Source: JAWPMT01 sp965267435 (GTDB taxonomy: Bacteria; Bacteroidota; Bacteroidia; Cytophagales; Cyclobacteriaceae). Taken from it: a stretch of 64,000 nt of DNA. The notes under the pieces are model-generated. The model was given only the letters and a program-made list of their open reading frames with translations. It was not told the DNA's origin and searched no databases. Positions 45,779 to 54,019 of this stretch are shown here, in pieces (position 1 is the first letter of the stretch; each line of letters opens with the position of its first letter). The translations under genes were made by a program, and so were the position numbers. The stretch spans positions 868,001 through 932,000 of the forward strand of contig OZ253960.1 of assembly GCA_965267435.1 (NCBI GenBank), read 5' to 3'.

Positions 45779-46156
45779 TCACCCCCTCGAAAACCCAGAA
45801 ATCGGATTGCTGAACTCCGCGCCCATGTTCATGCCGATGGCAGCCTGCTTCAACTCCTCAGGGACATTGCCACAGAAGAAAAATGGACCGGGCTTCGCGA
45901 TTTGTACGAGCTGCGGGAAGTGATGTGCGGCTGTGCCCATCAAGTGCGCACCCAGTGCCGCGCCGTCAGCGAAGGTGTCGTTAACGACGATCGCCTGCTG
46001 CTCCTCATCGAAGTAGTAGTCCATGCCGAGCGTGCCAGGCTCATTGTCTCTCATTTCAGTGAAGACATTGTCATAGATGGATTTCAGTTCGTCAAACTTG
46101 CCAGGGTTGGCTGTCCACTTGTAAAATACGGTGATGTTCTGATTTTGCGTTTCCAT
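45779..46156 (-). CDS. ABM-domain (quinol monooxygenase-like) protein
   Basis: 125 residues, one ABM unit: ITVFYKWTANPGKFDELKSIYD at the start (residues 8-29, in parts), a middle strand AIVVNDTFADGAALGAHL and a final helix. Resembles YgiN-like quinol monooxygenases that handle reactive quinones. A divergent GATase1-AraC regulator lies 112 bp away, and the -7 element TACATTTG for this gene (46177-46184, minus strand) is centred in a dyad, so control by that regulator is likely. Confidence 0.8.
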   Translation of the reverse strand: METQNQNITVFYKWTANPGKFDELKSIYDNVFTEMRDNEPGTLGMDYYFDEEQQAIVVNDTFADGAALGAHLMGTAAHHFPQLVQIAKPGPFFFCGNVPEELKQAAIGMNMGAEFSNPISGFSRG

Positions 46157-46166
46157 GTTTTTGAAT

Positions 46167-46194
46167 GTTTATGAGACAAATGTATGACATAAAC
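46167..46194 (-). promoter_or_regulatory. Dyad centred on the ABM gene's -7 element
   Basis: GTTTATG (46167-46173) and CATAAAC (46188-46194) are exact complements 14 bp apart. The minus-strand -7 box TACATTTG (plus-strand 46177-46184), an exact TAnnTTTG match, lies between them. It is a good repressor site. Confidence 0.55.
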
Positions 46195-46231
46195 ACACCC
46201 ATAAAGGGGGTATTTTAAGACATACTGAGGG

Positions 46232-46263
46232 GTTGATTATGACAACATGTGAATTTAGCTTTG
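46232..46263 (+). promoter_or_regulatory. Promoter of the GATase1-AraC regulator gene
   Basis: GTTG (46232-46235), 20 nt, TAGCTTTG (46256-46263). The -7 box ends 5 nt before ATG 46269, so the transcript would be nearly leaderless, and a longer start at 46233 is excluded. Confidence 0.55.
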
Positions 46264-46268
46264 TATTC

Positions 46269-47261
46269 ATGAAGCACGTAAGCATCGTCGTACCTGTAGG
46301 AATAGCCATCGTTGATACGATCATCGGTTCTATGAACCTGTTTCAGATGGCCAATAACTATCGCAAGCGACAGCAGGGCCAACCAGAAGATCTGTTTGAG
46401 ATCGATCTGGTCGGTATGACAAAGGAGCCACATATATATAAGAAGTTCTTTACAGTCAATCCGACGAAGTCCATCGATGAAGTCGAAAAGACGGATCTGA
46501 TCATTGTGGCGGGCATTGCCGGGGACTTGGAGAAGCAGATAGAGATGAATCGGCCCTTTGTATGTTGGATGCGCCGTCAGCGTATAGAAAACAATGCGGA
46601 GATCGCCAGTCTGTGCCGCGGGGCCTTCCTGCTGGCCGAGACAGGCCTCATGCAGGGTAAGTCCTGCGCCACCCATTGGCTGACCCATGACCATTTCAAA
46701 AGACGCTATCCCGGCGTCAACTTACTCCCAGACAAGGTCATCAATGAGGACAACGGCATTTATTCCAGTGGGGGAGCTTATTCCTTCCTGAATTTGCTGT
46801 TGCACCTGGTAGAGAAATACTATGGGAGAGAGAATGCCATCTGGTGCTCCAAGGTTTCAGAGATTGAGTTTGATCGCATCGACCAAAACCAGTTTGTTAT
46901 CTTCAATGGCCAAAAGGATCACACCGACGACGAGATCAAAACCGTGCAGGAGTACATCGAACTGCACTACGCCGAGAAGCTGAGTGTAGAGTCGCTCGCA
47001 GACATGGTGGCCACCAGCAGCCGCAACTTCGTCAGGAGATTCAAAAAGGCCACCAGTAATACCCCGATCGAGTACATCCAGAGAGTGCGCATCGAGGCAG
47101 CGAAGAAGAAGTTGGAGTCATCGACGTTGTCCGTTCATCAGGTGATGTTCGCCTCCAGCTATACCGATGACAAGACCTTCCGCGGCCTCTTCAAGAAGTA
47201 CACAGGCCTCACGCCCCTGGAGTACCGCAACAAGTACAATCGGGAGATGGCGTATGCGTAG
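46269..47261 (+). CDS. GATase1-AraC family regulator (FtrA-like)
   Basis: 330 residues. Residues ~1-190 form a DJ-1/PfpI (GATase1-like) domain with IASLCRGAFLLAETGLM; the Cys lies at the nucleophile elbow position. Residues ~220-330 are an AraC domain with LSVESLADMVATSSRNFVRRF and VHQVMFASSYTDDKTFRGLF, ending YTGLTPLEYR. Proteins of this type sense small molecules. Divergent from the ABM genes, which are probable targets. Confidence 0.88.
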   Translation: MKHVSIVVPVGIAIVDTIIGSMNLFQMANNYRKRQQGQPEDLFEIDLVGMTKEPHIYKKFFTVNPTKSIDEVEKTDLIIVAGIAGDLEKQIEMNRPFVCWMRRQRIENNAEIASLCRGAFLLAETGLMQGKSCATHWLTHDHFKRRYPGVNLLPDKVINEDNGIYSSGGAYSFLNLLLHLVEKYYGRENAIWCSKVSEIEFDRIDQNQFVIFNGQKDHTDDEIKTVQEYIELHYAEKLSVESLADMVATSSRNFVRRFKKATSNTPIEYIQRVRIEAAKKKLESSTLSVHQVMFASSYTDDKTFRGLFKKYTGLTPLEYRNKYNREMAYA

Positions 47262-47394
47262 TGATGTCGCGTAGCAATCATCCCTGCCGACGTATCAGCT
47301 TATTCTGAACATTAGGTATTCCTTTAATTGATGCACCTTTGGCGCTTGGTTTGTTAGGTCACACGCCACTGCCTTTGAAATCTGAACTTGATAT

Positions 47395-47442
47395 CGCGTC
47401 ATTCAGAGCGGAATGGAATGAAGCGAAGAATCTCTTGACGCG
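47395..47442 (+). repeat. GTCATTC...GACGCG dispersed repeat, copy C
   Basis: CGCGTCATTCAGAGCGGAAT to GAATCTCTTGACGCG. The ends CGCGTCA and TGACGCG are complementary. The copy at 48907-48954 is nearly the same sequence in the other direction. Confidence 0.7.
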
Positions 47443-47471
47443 CTTCGACCAAATTGATTGAATTATGGGGT

Positions 47472-47649
47472 CCCATCCTAAAAAGCACGGTCATTTTGAC
47501 GTTAGGAAGCGCACGGCCAGTGAAATCTATTGGAAGTAGTGGGCAAATCGTCAATTAATATCAGAAGATCCCTCCTTCGTCCATCGGCCGCCATAGGCTT
47601 GCCGACGGCGACGCGGGATGACATTAAAAACATTGCTTCTTAGGATGGG
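47472..47649. repeat. 178-bp element with 16-bp inverted ends
   Basis: CCCATCCTAAAAAGCA (47472-47487) matches the complement of 47634-47649 with one mismatch. Inside, 47568-47622 reads as an inverse GTCATCC...GAAGGAGGGATC repeat split by a GGCCGCCATAGGCTTGCCG piece. Non-coding, shaped like a MITE. Confidence 0.6.
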
Positions 47650-47695
47650 TTTGTCACTCCAGATATGCTTTTGACCTAATGCTGTAATTAGCTCC

Positions 47696-48562
47696 TTGAA
47701 CAGTTTCATTTACCTTTCTTTAGCGATCATCTTCTGGGCCCTTAATTTCCACTTAGGGCAGATCATGCTGGAGTACATGTCACCAAACGTGGCGGCGTTT
47801 TGGCGCTTCCTGTTTGCCGTGGTTGGACTCTATGCATTGATGGGCAAATCACTCCCTTCACCAGCTGTGGTCCGGCTGCACATTGGCGGAGTGCTGCTCG
47901 TGGGGTTTGTCGGGCTCTTCGGTTTCATCTTCTTTTTCACGCAAGGCCTCAATGAGACCTCTGCCGTCAATGGTGCTTTGATCCTCGCCCTCAATCCCGC
48001 CATGACGGTACTGCTGGCAGTCATCTTCCAGGGCCACAAGATCCGTCCAAAGGACATTGTGGGAATGGTATTGGCGCTTGTGGGCGTTATCTATTTGCTG
48101 ACCGGGGGTCAAATCATGAAGGTATTGGAGATCCGCTTTGCCGTAGGCGATCTGTACTTTCTCATAGCTTGTGTGATGTTTGCCTTGCAGAACATTTGGA
48201 TCAGGAAGTATTCCGCAGCGCTTGGGGGCAAAGCGTTCACTTTGCTGACCAACTTCTTTTGTCTGACAGGTTTCGCCGTTTTACTCGTGGCCGATGCAGG
48301 CCCTGCACCCACGGAACTACCCGGCAGGTTTTGGGTAGCGACGCTGGCCATGGGGCTTCCGGGCACGGCGCTCGCCTACTACTCCTGGATCATGGGTGTC
48401 AAGCAATTGGGTCCGGCGCGTGCTGCCATATTCATGAATGCCATCCCACTCATGGTGGCGGTCTTCGCCGTGCCTTTCGGCAGCGAGCTGTACGGCTTTC
48501 ACTTTGTCAGCTTTGTACTGATCGTTTCGGGACTGCTGCTGATGCAGCAGGTGAGGAGGTAG
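47696..48562 (+). CDS. EamA/DMT family transporter
   Basis: 288 residues with ten membrane helices in two EamA halves (~1-135 and ~150-288). Helix ends such as FFFTQGLNETSAVNGALIL and ARAAIFMNAIPLMVAVFAV are typical. No in-frame ATG precedes the first helix, so a TTG start is assumed; the next Met (residue 24) would remove half of helix 1. Drug or metabolite exporters; substrate unknown. Confidence 0.85.
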   Translation: MNSFIYLSLAIIFWALNFHLGQIMLEYMSPNVAAFWRFLFAVVGLYALMGKSLPSPAVVRLHIGGVLLVGFVGLFGFIFFFTQGLNETSAVNGALILALNPAMTVLLAVIFQGHKIRPKDIVGMVLALVGVIYLLTGGQIMKVLEIRFAVGDLYFLIACVMFALQNIWIRKYSAALGGKAFTLLTNFFCLTGFAVLLVADAGPAPTELPGRFWVATLAMGLPGTALAYYSWIMGVKQLGPARAAIFMNAIPLMVAVFAVPFGSELYGFHFVSFVLIVSGLLLMQQVRR

Positions 48563-48579
48563 GGGCGGCGAAATAGGTT

Positions 48580-48602
48580 GCCGGTGAAGACACCGGCGAA
48601 GC
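48580..48602. repeat. Hairpin repeat GCCGGTGAAGACACCGGC, copy 1
   Basis: A perfect 7-bp stem (GCCGGTG/CACCGGC) with an AAGA loop, followed by GAAGC. The same 23 bp recur exactly at 49179-49201. It is placed 18 bp after the EamA gene and might work as a terminator, though no T run follows. Confidence 0.6.
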
Positions 48603-48820
48603 GAGGTCAATTCGTCAGTTATTAGTCAATTCGTCATTCCTGCGAACTCGGTAGAATGATCCACTATACGTCGGATGTATTGTGATGCAGGAGTCTGAAT
48701 TGACCCGAAGAAACCCGCCAGATTCCTGTATCGCATTCCATTTCTACTAAGCATTTGTCTATCGTCGAAGCTCACAGGAATGACGGCGGGAGGAGGAGCA
48801 AACGAGGACGCCCTTTTCCA

Positions 48821-48894
48821 TCGTCATTCAGAGGCGCTGTCCTGATCGCGTCGTAAAGCGCTGCCGCTGAGGGCGCCGAAGAATCTTTGACGAT
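48821..48894 (+). repeat. GTCATTC...GACG dispersed repeat, copy D
   Basis: TCGTCATTCAGAGGCGCTGT to GAAGAATCTTTGACGAT, with an extra ~25 bp (CGCGTCGTAAAGCGCTGCCG) in the middle relative to copies C and E. Confidence 0.6.
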
Positions 48895-48906
48895 GGAGTA
48901 GGGAAT

Positions 48907-48954
48907 CGCGTCAAGAGATTCTTCGCTTCAGTGCGTTCCGCTCTGAATGACGCG
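48907..48954 (-). repeat. GTCATTC...GACGCG dispersed repeat, copy E (inverted)
   Basis: Reads on the minus strand as CGCGTCATTCAGAGCGGAAC to GAATCTCTTGACGCG. It matches copy C closely and faces copy D. Confidence 0.7.
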
Positions 48955-48963
48955 AATAGAGCA

Positions 48964-49155
48964 GGAGCCCGAGGGAGTGTCGCGGCAGGGATTACTTCTA
49001 CTCAGAGTCACCGGCACGGGACTCTGAGATTTTTGTAGTACGCGCTTGACCTCAGAGTCCTCATGCCTTTTTTGACACAAAAAAATTGATTGCCCTAAGA
49101 GTGACTCTGAGGAGAATAAGACCAAAGGAGCCCGAGGGGTTGTCGCGGCAGGGAT
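48964..49155 (+). repeat. Twin GGAGCCCGAGGG...GGCAGGGAT repeats
   Basis: A 29-bp word (48964-48992) recurs at 49127-49155 with two differences (GAGTG versus GGTTG region). Between them lie four CTCAGAGTC-type words. The stretch may be one composite element with direct-repeat ends. Confidence 0.6.
49001..49111. repeat. Four CTCAGAGTC words in alternating orientation
   Basis: CTCAGAGTC at 49001-49009 and 49051-49059; its complement GACTCTGAG at 49020-49028 and 49103-49111. The first pair forms a 9-bp hairpin followed by ATTTTTG (terminator-like). The second pair could form a larger stem. Confidence 0.6.
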
Positions 49156-49178
49156 AGAGCCGGCATCTGCCGTTGGTC

Positions 49179-49201
49179 GCCGGTGAAGACACCGGCGAAG
49201 C
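49179..49201. repeat. Hairpin repeat GCCGGTGAAGACACCGGC, copy 2
   Basis: Exact 23-bp copy of 48580-48602. Confidence 0.6.
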
Positions 49202-49346
49202 AGTGGGTAGCGGGAGGCTGGATACAGGTGACAGCCCGGTCCTGACGAGAGAAGGACCAAATGTGGCTTTTTGGGCAATCGTAGACTCTCCGTCAGGGAG
49301 CCGCCCAAAGACCTTTAATTCGCCTCAAAAAAGCACCCCACCAAAT

Positions 49347-49370
49347 GTCATCCCGACGAAGGAGGGATCT
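49347..49370 (+). repeat. GTCATCCCGACGAAGGAGGG fragment
   Basis: A short member of the GTCATTC family that continues GATCT. Its complement is found in the 47568-47622 stretch. Confidence 0.5.
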
Positions 49371-49475
49371 ACTGGTCATATAAAGACGTGCTTTCTGCTC
49401 TTGCCAATAGATCTTTCCTACGTCAAGATGACTGTGCTTTTTAGAGGCGGGCAAACTTACATTAAGCATCAAACC

Positions 49476-50141
49476 TCAAAGTATATCCCTTACCTCAAAG
49501 TCAGCGAAGGACGTGAATTCGAAATCGGGACGCACGCCCAGCTCTTCAAAGGGCGCTTGCTGGCGGTTGATCCAGATGGTGACGAAGCCAAAGGCCTTAG
49601 CGCCGGCGATGTCCCAGGCGTTGGAGGAAAAGAAGCGCACGTCCTCCGGTGCGCATTGGTAGTGATCGACGACAATCTGGTACACCCTGGGAGAGGGCTT
49701 GAAGACCTTGACCTGGCTGGCGGAGAAGATATCGTCGATGGCTTCCTCGATGCCCGCGACCAGGACGCTTTCGACGAGTTTGGCAGGTTGGCCATTGGAC
49801 AGGATGGCATTGCTCAAGGACTGCTGCTTTGCAGCGTCCAGGAATGCCGTCGCATCATCAAATGCCCGGGGCTGATCAAAGATTGACAAGATGGCCTTCT
49901 TTAGACGCTCATTGTTCACTTGATAATACTCGAAGGCGTGGTCCAGCGCCTGGGTCGTCACCTGGTTGAAGTCGACCCATCGGTCCATCTGGCTGCGGAG
50001 CCAGGTGTACTGCAGTTGCTTGGAACGCCACAGCGCCTGGATCTTGTCGGATAGCTCGGATTCTTCTTTGGAAAGCCCCTCGATGGAGGCATTGACACGC
50101 AACAGCGTACCGTATGCGTCATATATCAGGTACTTGCTCAT
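49476..50141 (-). CDS. Haloacid dehalogenase, type II (L-2-haloacid type)
   Basis: 221 residues. The nucleophile Asp8 sits in YDAYGTL, and WRSKQLQYTWLRSQM (~38-52) is the special segment of L-2-haloacid dehalogenases that includes the substrate Arg. LSNGQP (~114) and SSNAWDIAGA (~171) complete the active site. The reaction is hydrolysis of 2-haloacids to 2-hydroxyacids with inversion. The motifs are those of the true dehalogenase group and not of HAD phosphatases. Divergent from the molybdenum hydroxylase operon. Confidence 0.88.
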   Translation of the reverse strand: MSKYLIYDAYGTLLRVNASIEGLSKEESELSDKIQALWRSKQLQYTWLRSQMDRWVDFNQVTTQALDHAFEYYQVNNERLKKAILSIFDQPRAFDDATAFLDAAKQQSLSNAILSNGQPAKLVESVLVAGIEEAIDDIFSASQVKVFKPSPRVYQIVVDHYQCAPEDVRFFSSNAWDIAGAKAFGFVTIWINRQQAPFEELGVRPDFEFTSFADFEVRDIL

Positions 50142-50228
50142 GGGTTGTCGTTCAGTGTTCTTTTTTCGCTATTTTCTACCAATTTAATGGTAACTTATTT
50201 CAGGATCTTGAAATAAAATTTCGGATTT

Positions 50229-50258
50229 TTTGAAGTACTCGTAAGGTTCATTACCTTG
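50229..50258 (+). promoter_or_regulatory. Promoter of the molybdenum hydroxylase operon
   Basis: TTTG (50229-50232), 19 nt, then TACCTTG (50252-50258), one T short of the consensus. Transcription would start near 50265. The leader contains a tiny frame MKIL whose TGA (50303-50305) overlaps the ATG at 50302. Confidence 0.5.
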
Positions 50259-50301
50259 AACGACTCCGAATTAGGATTTTAGCAAAATCAATGAAAATAC
50301 T

Positions 50302-50763
50302 ATGAAAGTCCAACTCACTGTAAATGGGGCGACGGTCGAAAAAGAGATCGACGACCGGCAGCTCCTTGTACATTTTCTCAGAGAAGATCTCGATCTCACC
50401 GGCACGCATGTCGGGTGTGATACCAGCGGCTGCGGAGCTTGCACCGTGCTCCTTAACGGCAAGGCCGTCAAGTCGTGCACGGTCCTGGCGGCACAGGCCG
50501 ACGGCGAATCAGTCACCACTATCGAAGGCATGAGCAACGGCAGCCTGCACCCACTGCAGGAAGGGTTTCGCGAAGAGCACGGACTCCAGTGTGGCTTCTG
50601 CACACCCGGTATGATCATGACCGCGGCCGATCTCCTAAGCAAGAACAGCAACCCATCGGAGCAAGAGATCCGGGAGTCCCTGGAAGGTAACTTCTGCCGA
50701 TGCACGGGTTATCACAACATTGTCAAGGCGGTGCAGTACGCTGCGGAAAAAATGAACGATTAA
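50302..50763 (+). CDS. Molybdenum hydroxylase small subunit ([2Fe-2S], CoxS-like)
   Basis: 153 residues. The plant-type [2Fe-2S] site reads GCDTSGCGACTVLLNG with the last Cys in KSC (~39-63). The second cluster domain has CGFCTPGM (~98) and CRCTGY (~131). Both clusters are complete. It moves electrons from the molybdenum centre of the large subunit to the FAD subunit. Followed after 10 bp by the large subunit. Confidence 0.92.
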   Translation: MKVQLTVNGATVEKEIDDRQLLVHFLREDLDLTGTHVGCDTSGCGACTVLLNGKAVKSCTVLAAQADGESVTTIEGMSNGSLHPLQEGFREEHGLQCGFCTPGMIMTAADLLSKNSNPSEQEIRESLEGNFCRCTGYHNIVKAVQYAAEKMND

Positions 50764-50773
50764 AGACATCACC

Positions 50774-53149
50774 ATGAGCTATATAGGAAAATCAGTTAAG
50801 CGCGTCGAGGACAAGCGGTTCATTACCGGCAAGGGTCGGTACACAGACGATATCAAGTTAGCGAACATGGCACATGGGTGCTTCGTCAGGAGCCCTTATG
50901 CCAATGCCCATGTCAAGGGTGTGGATACGTCCATCGCCGAGCAAATGCCCGGCGTGGTCAAAATATTTACCGGACAGGAGATCGCCGACGCCGGCGTGAA
51001 TGGAGTGCCTTGCGGCTGGCAGGTCAACTTCAAGAACGGCGAGACAATGAAAGAGCCACCACACCCCATTTTGGTGGCCGATCGTGTGAAGCACATGGGG
51101 GACGGTGTCGCCTTTGTGGTGGCTGAAACGTATGCCCAGGCCAAAGATGCTGCCGAGCATATCAGGGTGGACTATGAGACGCTGCCTGCAGTTTTTGACC
51201 CTGAAGAAGCCGTGAAAGACGGCGCTCCACTCGTACACGACGATGCCCCCAACAATCTGTGCTTTGACTGGGCGCTGGGAGATCCCATCGAAGAGGTGGA
51301 GGCAGCGCTCGCCAGTGCAGCCCACGTCACGACGATCGATATGACGAACCAGCGGCTCGTGCCCAATGCGATTGAGCCCCGCTCGGCCATTGGCCACTAT
51401 GAAGACGCAAGAGACAAGTACACACTCTACACCACTTCTCAGAACCCGCACTTGACGAGGCTGCTGATGTCGGCCTTTGTGCTGGGGATTCCTGAGCACA
51501 AGGTGCATGTGATTGCGCCCGATGTTGGGGGTGGATTTGGCAGCAAGATCTTCCACTACATCGAGGAGGTCATGGTGATTTGGGCGTCCAGGCATCTCAA
51601 TCGTCCGGTGAAGTGGACGGCCGACCGCTCGGAGAGCTTCCTGACAGATGCGCACGGTCGGGATCACCAAACAAAGGTGTCCATGGGATTCGATGCCGAT
51701 GGCAAGATCGTTGCGCTGAAATCCAAGACCTATGCGAACCTCGGAGCTTATCTCAGCACATTCGCTCCGGCAGTACCGACGTATCTGCACGGTACGCTGA
51801 TGCAGGGATTGTACACGACACCAAAGATCAACGTGGACGTGGATGGTGTTTTCACGCACACAACAGCGGTGGACGCTTACCGGGGCGCGGGTCGCCCGGA
51901 GGCTACCTATCAGCTAGAGCGCCTGATGGACCTTGCAGCGTTGGAGATGGGTATGGACCCCGCCGATCTCAGGAAGAAGAACTTCATCCCTGCTTTTGAT
52001 GGCGTGAACCAGGAAGGCTACGCGACAAGGGTAGCACTGCAATACGACAGTGGTAACTACACGCCCGTGTTGGATCGCGCCCTGGAAATGGTCGGTTACG
52101 AAGACTTTCGTGCACAGCAGAAAGCCGCTTCCAATGGCAAGTTGCTTGGTATTGGTTTCTCGACGTATATCGAGGCATGCGGTATTGCGCCGTCGGCCGT
52201 AGTCGGGGCGCTGGGTGCTCGTGCGGGTCTCTTCGAGTCGTCGCAAGTACGCGTACAGCCCACCGGCAAGGTGAGTGTTTACACAGGCTCACATAGCCAC
52301 GGACAAGGCCACGAAACGACGTTTGCTCAAGTGGTCGCAGATCGACTAGGCATTGCCCTTGAGGATGTCGAGATCGTGCATGGTGACTCCGAAGCAGTTG
52401 CCTTCGGCATGGGAACATATGGATCCCGATCACTGGCCGTTGGAGGCTCGGCCATCGTGAAGAGTCTCGATAAGGTGATCGAGAAAGGCGCCAAGATCGC
52501 TGCTCACAAACTGGAGTCCAGGGTCGAAGACCTTGAGTTCGGCGAGGGCAAGTGGACGGTCAAAGGGACGGACAAGTCCATCGCCTTTGGGGATGTGGCA
52601 TTGACGGCGTATGTGCCACACGACTATCCTGCGGATCTGGAGCCTGGATTGGACTTTTCAAGCTTCTATGATCCGACCAACTTTACGTATCCATTTGGCT
52701 GCCACGTGGCCATTGTTGAGGTGGACAAGGAAACGGGCCAGGTAAAGTTAAAGCGCTTCATTGCCGTAGATGATGTGGGGAATATCATCAACCCGATGAT
52801 CGTCGATGGGCAGATCCATGGCGGTGTCGCCCAGGGAGTGGGTCAGGCCTTGCTTGAAGGAACGTTCTACGATAACTCCGGCACACTACTGAATGGCTCT
52901 TACATGGACTATGCGATGCCACGGGCGGATGATCTGCCCAGCTTTGAGGTAGATCGAACCGTGACACCATGTCCTCACAATCCACTGGGTGTGAAAGGCG
53001 CAGGAGAGGCTGGCTGTATCGGCTCAACGCCTGCGGTCGTCAATGCAGTGGTCGATGCCCTATGGAGTGGCGGTCACAAGGTGAAGGACATTCCGATGCC
53101 GATGATCCCTGAAAGGGTGTGGAAAGCAATGCAAAATGGAGCCAACTAA
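50774..53149 (+). CDS. Molybdenum hydroxylase large subunit (CoxL form II-like)
   Basis: 791 residues. The N-terminal Ald_Xan_dh domain begins GKSVKRVEDKRFITGKG (~5-21) and the molybdopterin domains follow. The active-site loop is AYRGAGR (residues 368-374), the form II signature; true CO dehydrogenases (form I) have AYRCSFR with a catalytic Cys, absent here. The active-site Glu is E745 in GAGEAGCIG. GGGFGSK and SHGQGHETT motifs contact the cofactor. The enzyme hydroxylates an aldehyde or N-heterocycle; substrate unknown, CO unlikely. Confidence 0.9.
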   Translation: MSYIGKSVKRVEDKRFITGKGRYTDDIKLANMAHGCFVRSPYANAHVKGVDTSIAEQMPGVVKIFTGQEIADAGVNGVPCGWQVNFKNGETMKEPPHPILVADRVKHMGDGVAFVVAETYAQAKDAAEHIRVDYETLPAVFDPEEAVKDGAPLVHDDAPNNLCFDWALGDPIEEVEAALASAAHVTTIDMTNQRLVPNAIEPRSAIGHYEDARDKYTLYTTSQNPHLTRLLMSAFVLGIPEHKVHVIAPDVGGGFGSKIFHYIEEVMVIWASRHLNRPVKWTADRSESFLTDAHGRDHQTKVSMGFDADGKIVALKSKTYANLGAYLSTFAPAVPTYLHGTLMQGLYTTPKINVDVDGVFTHTTAVDAYRGAGRPEATYQLERLMDLAALEMGMDPADLRKKNFIPAFDGVNQEGYATRVALQYDSGNYTPVLDRALEMVGYEDFRAQQKAASNGKLLGIGFSTYIEACGIAPSAVVGALGARAGLFESSQVRVQPTGKVSVYTGSHSHGQGHETTFAQVVADRLGIALEDVEIVHGDSEAVAFGMGTYGSRSLAVGGSAIVKSLDKVIEKGAKIAAHKLESRVEDLEFGEGKWTVKGTDKSIAFGDVALTAYVPHDYPADLEPGLDFSSFYDPTNFTYPFGCHVAIVEVDKETGQVKLKRFIAVDDVGNIINPMIVDGQIHGGVAQGVGQALLEGTFYDNSGTLLNGSYMDYAMPRADDLPSFEVDRTVTPCPHNPLGVKGAGEAGCIGSTPAVVNAVVDALWSGGHKVKDIPMPMIPERVWKAMQNGAN

Positions 53150-53161
53150 ACCAAGAGAATA

Positions 53162-54004
53162 ATGATACCAAGCAATATTAGATATAAGAAAGCAGCCTCA
53201 GTGGACGAAGCCGTAGCGCTGCTCAAGGAAGATCCGGATGCCAAACTATTGGCCGGTGGACACAGCCTGATCCCAGCGATGAAGCTAAGATTGTCAGACT
53301 ATGACATGCTCATAGATGTGTCGAAGCTGTCAGAGCTGCGTCAGATCGAAGAGAAGGATGGCAACATCGTCATCGGCGCGATGGTCACCCATGGGGAGAT
53401 TGTCGATTCGCCGCTGATTAAGGAGAAGCTGAGTTTCTTTTCTGAAGGTGCCGACCTGATCGGTGACGTGCAAGTCCGTAACCTTGGCACGATCGGGGGA
53501 AGTATCGCGCATGCGGATCCTGCAGCAGACTGGCCGGCGATGTTGCTGGCTGGTGAGGCGACAATTCACATTCGAAATGCCGGTGGGTCGCGAGAGGTAG
53601 CTGCAGAAGACTTCTTCCAGGGGCTGTTTCACACAGCGTTGGAGGATGGAGACATGATCACGGCGATCAGTGTGCCTGTGAAGGCCGGTGCCAAGTCCAC
53701 GTACGTGAAAATGATGCAGCCCGCTTCACGCTTCGCGATCGTGGGTTGTGCGGCTGTCGTGACGGGCAATGGTAGCGCTGAGAGCGTCCGTGTGGCGTTT
53801 TCAGGGGTGAGTGCCACGCCTTTCCGTGATCGCGCGGTCGAGGGCGCCCTTGAGGGCAAGGCCTTGTCTGCTGATAGCGCAGCAGACGCTGCGAATCAAG
53901 CCGCCGAGGGTGTGTCCATCATGAGCGACCACTACGCTTCGGAAGATTACCGCAAGCAGATGGCGAAGGTGTACTGCAAGCGGGCCCTGGCGAGTTTGGC
54001 GTAA
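53162..54004 (+). CDS. Molybdenum hydroxylase FAD subunit (CoxM-like)
   Basis: 280 residues. FAD-binding motifs LAGGHSLIPAMKLRL (~31-45) and TIGGSIAHADPAAD (~109-122) are the two hallmarks of this family, followed by a CO_deh_flav_C domain from ~170. It receives electrons from the 2Fe-2S subunit and passes them to a quinone or similar carrier. Third gene of the operon, 12 bp after the large subunit. Confidence 0.92.
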   Translation: MIPSNIRYKKAASVDEAVALLKEDPDAKLLAGGHSLIPAMKLRLSDYDMLIDVSKLSELRQIEEKDGNIVIGAMVTHGEIVDSPLIKEKLSFFSEGADLIGDVQVRNLGTIGGSIAHADPAADWPAMLLAGEATIHIRNAGGSREVAAEDFFQGLFHTALEDGDMITAISVPVKAGAKSTYVKMMQPASRFAIVGCAAVVTGNGSAESVRVAFSGVSATPFRDRAVEGALEGKALSADSAADAANQAAEGVSIMSDHYASEDYRKQMAKVYCKRALASLA

Positions 54005-54019
54005 GCGCCTGTATAGGGT

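Larger units (their letters stand above)
47262..47695. other. Intergenic region made of repeats
   Basis: 434 bp between the regulator and the EamA gene. It contains a GTCATTC...GACGCG copy and a 178-bp element with 16-bp inverted ends, both listed separately. No gene seen. Confidence 0.7.
48563..49475. other. Intergenic repeat-rich region
   Basis: 913 bp between convergent genes, with no credible gene. It holds two hairpin repeats of GCCGGTG-AAGA-CACCGGC, two GTCATTC repeats in inverted order, a twin GGAGCCCGAGGG repeat, four CTCAGAGTC words and one GTCATCC fragment, each listed separately. Confidence 0.75.

Noticed and set aside
48563..49475. CRISPR-like array suggested by repeated words
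   Set aside because: The repeats are few, unequal in spacing and of different families; no uniform repeat-spacer pattern.
50774..53149. True carbon monoxide dehydrogenase
   Set aside because: The active-site loop is AYRGAGR and not AYRCSFR; the catalytic Cys that holds copper is absent.
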